Of a DNA stretch of 64,000 nt, positions 63,034-64,000 are shown piece after piece. The DNA is from Astragalus membranaceus (taxonomy: Eukaryota; Streptophyta; Magnoliopsida; Fabales; Fabaceae), in NCBI GenBank assembly GCA_039519185.1, contig CM076849.1, positions 806,001 to 870,000 on the forward strand. The letters are read 5' to 3'. Below the pieces are notes generated by a model. It was not told where the DNA came from. It did not search any database and worked only from the letters and a program-made list of their open reading frames with translations. Both the position numbers and the translations under genes were made by a program. The number at the start of each line of letters is the position of its first letter. The first letter of the stretch is position 1.

Positions 63034-64000
63034 AATTCCATGAACTTTGCGATGCCAAGATGTAAGCTTATTGCTTTGCTACTATACTACTCACGGACTC
63101 ACGGTCGTGCGGTGTAAGCTTCATTTTTAGCTTACATTTTAATAAAACAAAATTGATTATTAATAATAATTTAATTTATATACACAATCGACTTTTAGTA
63201 CCCTAAAAAATTTAAAACTTTTCAAAATTATCTCAAAAGAGAATAATTTCGAAAACCAATTTTTAGAACTTTTCGGAATCACCTCAAAAGAGGTATTTTC
63301 AGAAGTTTTTGACTTCCAAGAAATACCTCTTTTGAGGTGATTCCGGAAACTTTTAAACTAAAGTCTTCCGGAATTATGCTCTTTTGAGGTAATTCCGGAA
63401 CACATTTTTTTTAAAAAATTTCCGAAATTACCCGAAACAACATAATTTCGGAAGTCAAAAAATGTGATCTGAATTTATGTGTTTTGCCGTAATTCCAGAA
63501 GTCAAAAAACGTGTTTCGGAATTATGTGTTTTCGGAATTTTTTTGAGGAATCAGGGGTAAAATCATCTGTTTGGTGAATTATGGGGATACAGGGTATAAT
63601 AGGGGGTACAAAAAACCCTAAGTGTATGCATGTTGTGCACTATCTACTAATCACATGGTGACACATCATTAAAGGGAATTTGGTCAATTGGTAACCAAAC
63701 ACTTCATGAATTGTGATTGGTAGTGGTTGTAAAAGTCTATACACCTATTGTGTATATAAATTAAACTCTATTAATAATTGATTTTAGAAAAATAGAATTG
63801 TATTTGACAATGGTATTTTAAAGAATTTAATTTATATACACAATAAGTGTATAAGTGTTTTATATCATACTATGAATTGTTATTTTTTGACAACTACTAT
63901 GAATTGTTATTGATTGTGGTTGTAAAAAGGTTTTTCGCAAATCTTTAAAGTGATTTTGAAAATATGATAAATGTTGAATTAATTTTGGTGTATAAATTTC
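63034..64000. repeat. Segmental duplication, copy B, right part
   Basis: It continues the copy interrupted by the Tat element: 'catgaactttgcgatgccaag' (63039) matches 46148 onward on the plus strand. It contains the unfilled sites of the hAT (near 63083) and of the MULE-like element (near 63178), then the TTCCGGAA block (63190-63610) and AT-rich DNA to the window edge. Confidence 0.9.

Overview
This is nuclear DNA of a flowering plant, most likely a eudicot and perhaps a legume. The evidence is GT-AG spliced genes with clear plant orthologues, plant-specific retrotransposon lineages (Tat, Athila, chromovirus, Copia), LINEs, Helitrons, hAT and MULE elements, and AT-rich intergenic sequence. 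The legume guess is inference, based on the kind of 'ggtccctacat' repeats present. Nothing bacterial, organellar or CRISPR-like is visible.

Host genes, left to right. A truncated, rearranged inverted copy of ELP6 (4100-6621, -). A complete five-exon ELP6 (15055-20345, +; Elongator subunit, tRNA wobble-uridine modification). A PPR gene decayed in at least five places (22152-24640, +). A small two-exon LEA-related gene (34350-34759, -). The first exons of a SERK-like LRR gene with a frameshift and no remainder (35512-35953, +). A two-exon polyamine transporter of the PUT5/LAT type (36445-43122, -), whose single intron holds a whole retrotransposon. A four-exon gene for a small UBP-type zinc-finger protein (45359-46150, -), found only by joining exons. 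I see no operon-like or pathway link between these genes; they are dispersed single-copy genes in repeat-rich DNA.

Mobile DNA fills most of the rest. Region 1-4100 holds MULE and LTR-like debris and an RNase H fragment. Region 6983-13107 is a 5'-truncated LINE, a Helitron and two hAT elements. Region 24819-32187 is a mosaic of a 5' Athila part, an inverted Copia fragment and the 3' part of a Tat element. Region 32330-34248 is a foldback MITE and a second Helitron. An intact chromovirus (37080-42072, 281-bp LTRs) and an intact Tat element (52470-63033, 435-bp LTRs) both have LTR pairs with no differences seen by eye and 5-bp target duplications, so both look very recent.

Three things stand out. 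First, the Tat element carries an antisense three-exon gene (59336-61807, -) between pol and the 3' LTR; splicing joins three separate ORFs into one 769-residue frame, and the older Tat copy has the same first splice junction. Second, a tandem duplication (46080-49858 versus 52396-64000) supplies empty sites that date and delimit a hAT and a MULE insertion in one copy and the Tat insertion in the other. Third, an ELP6 segment was copied in inverted orientation while its neighbouring segment kept direct orientation.
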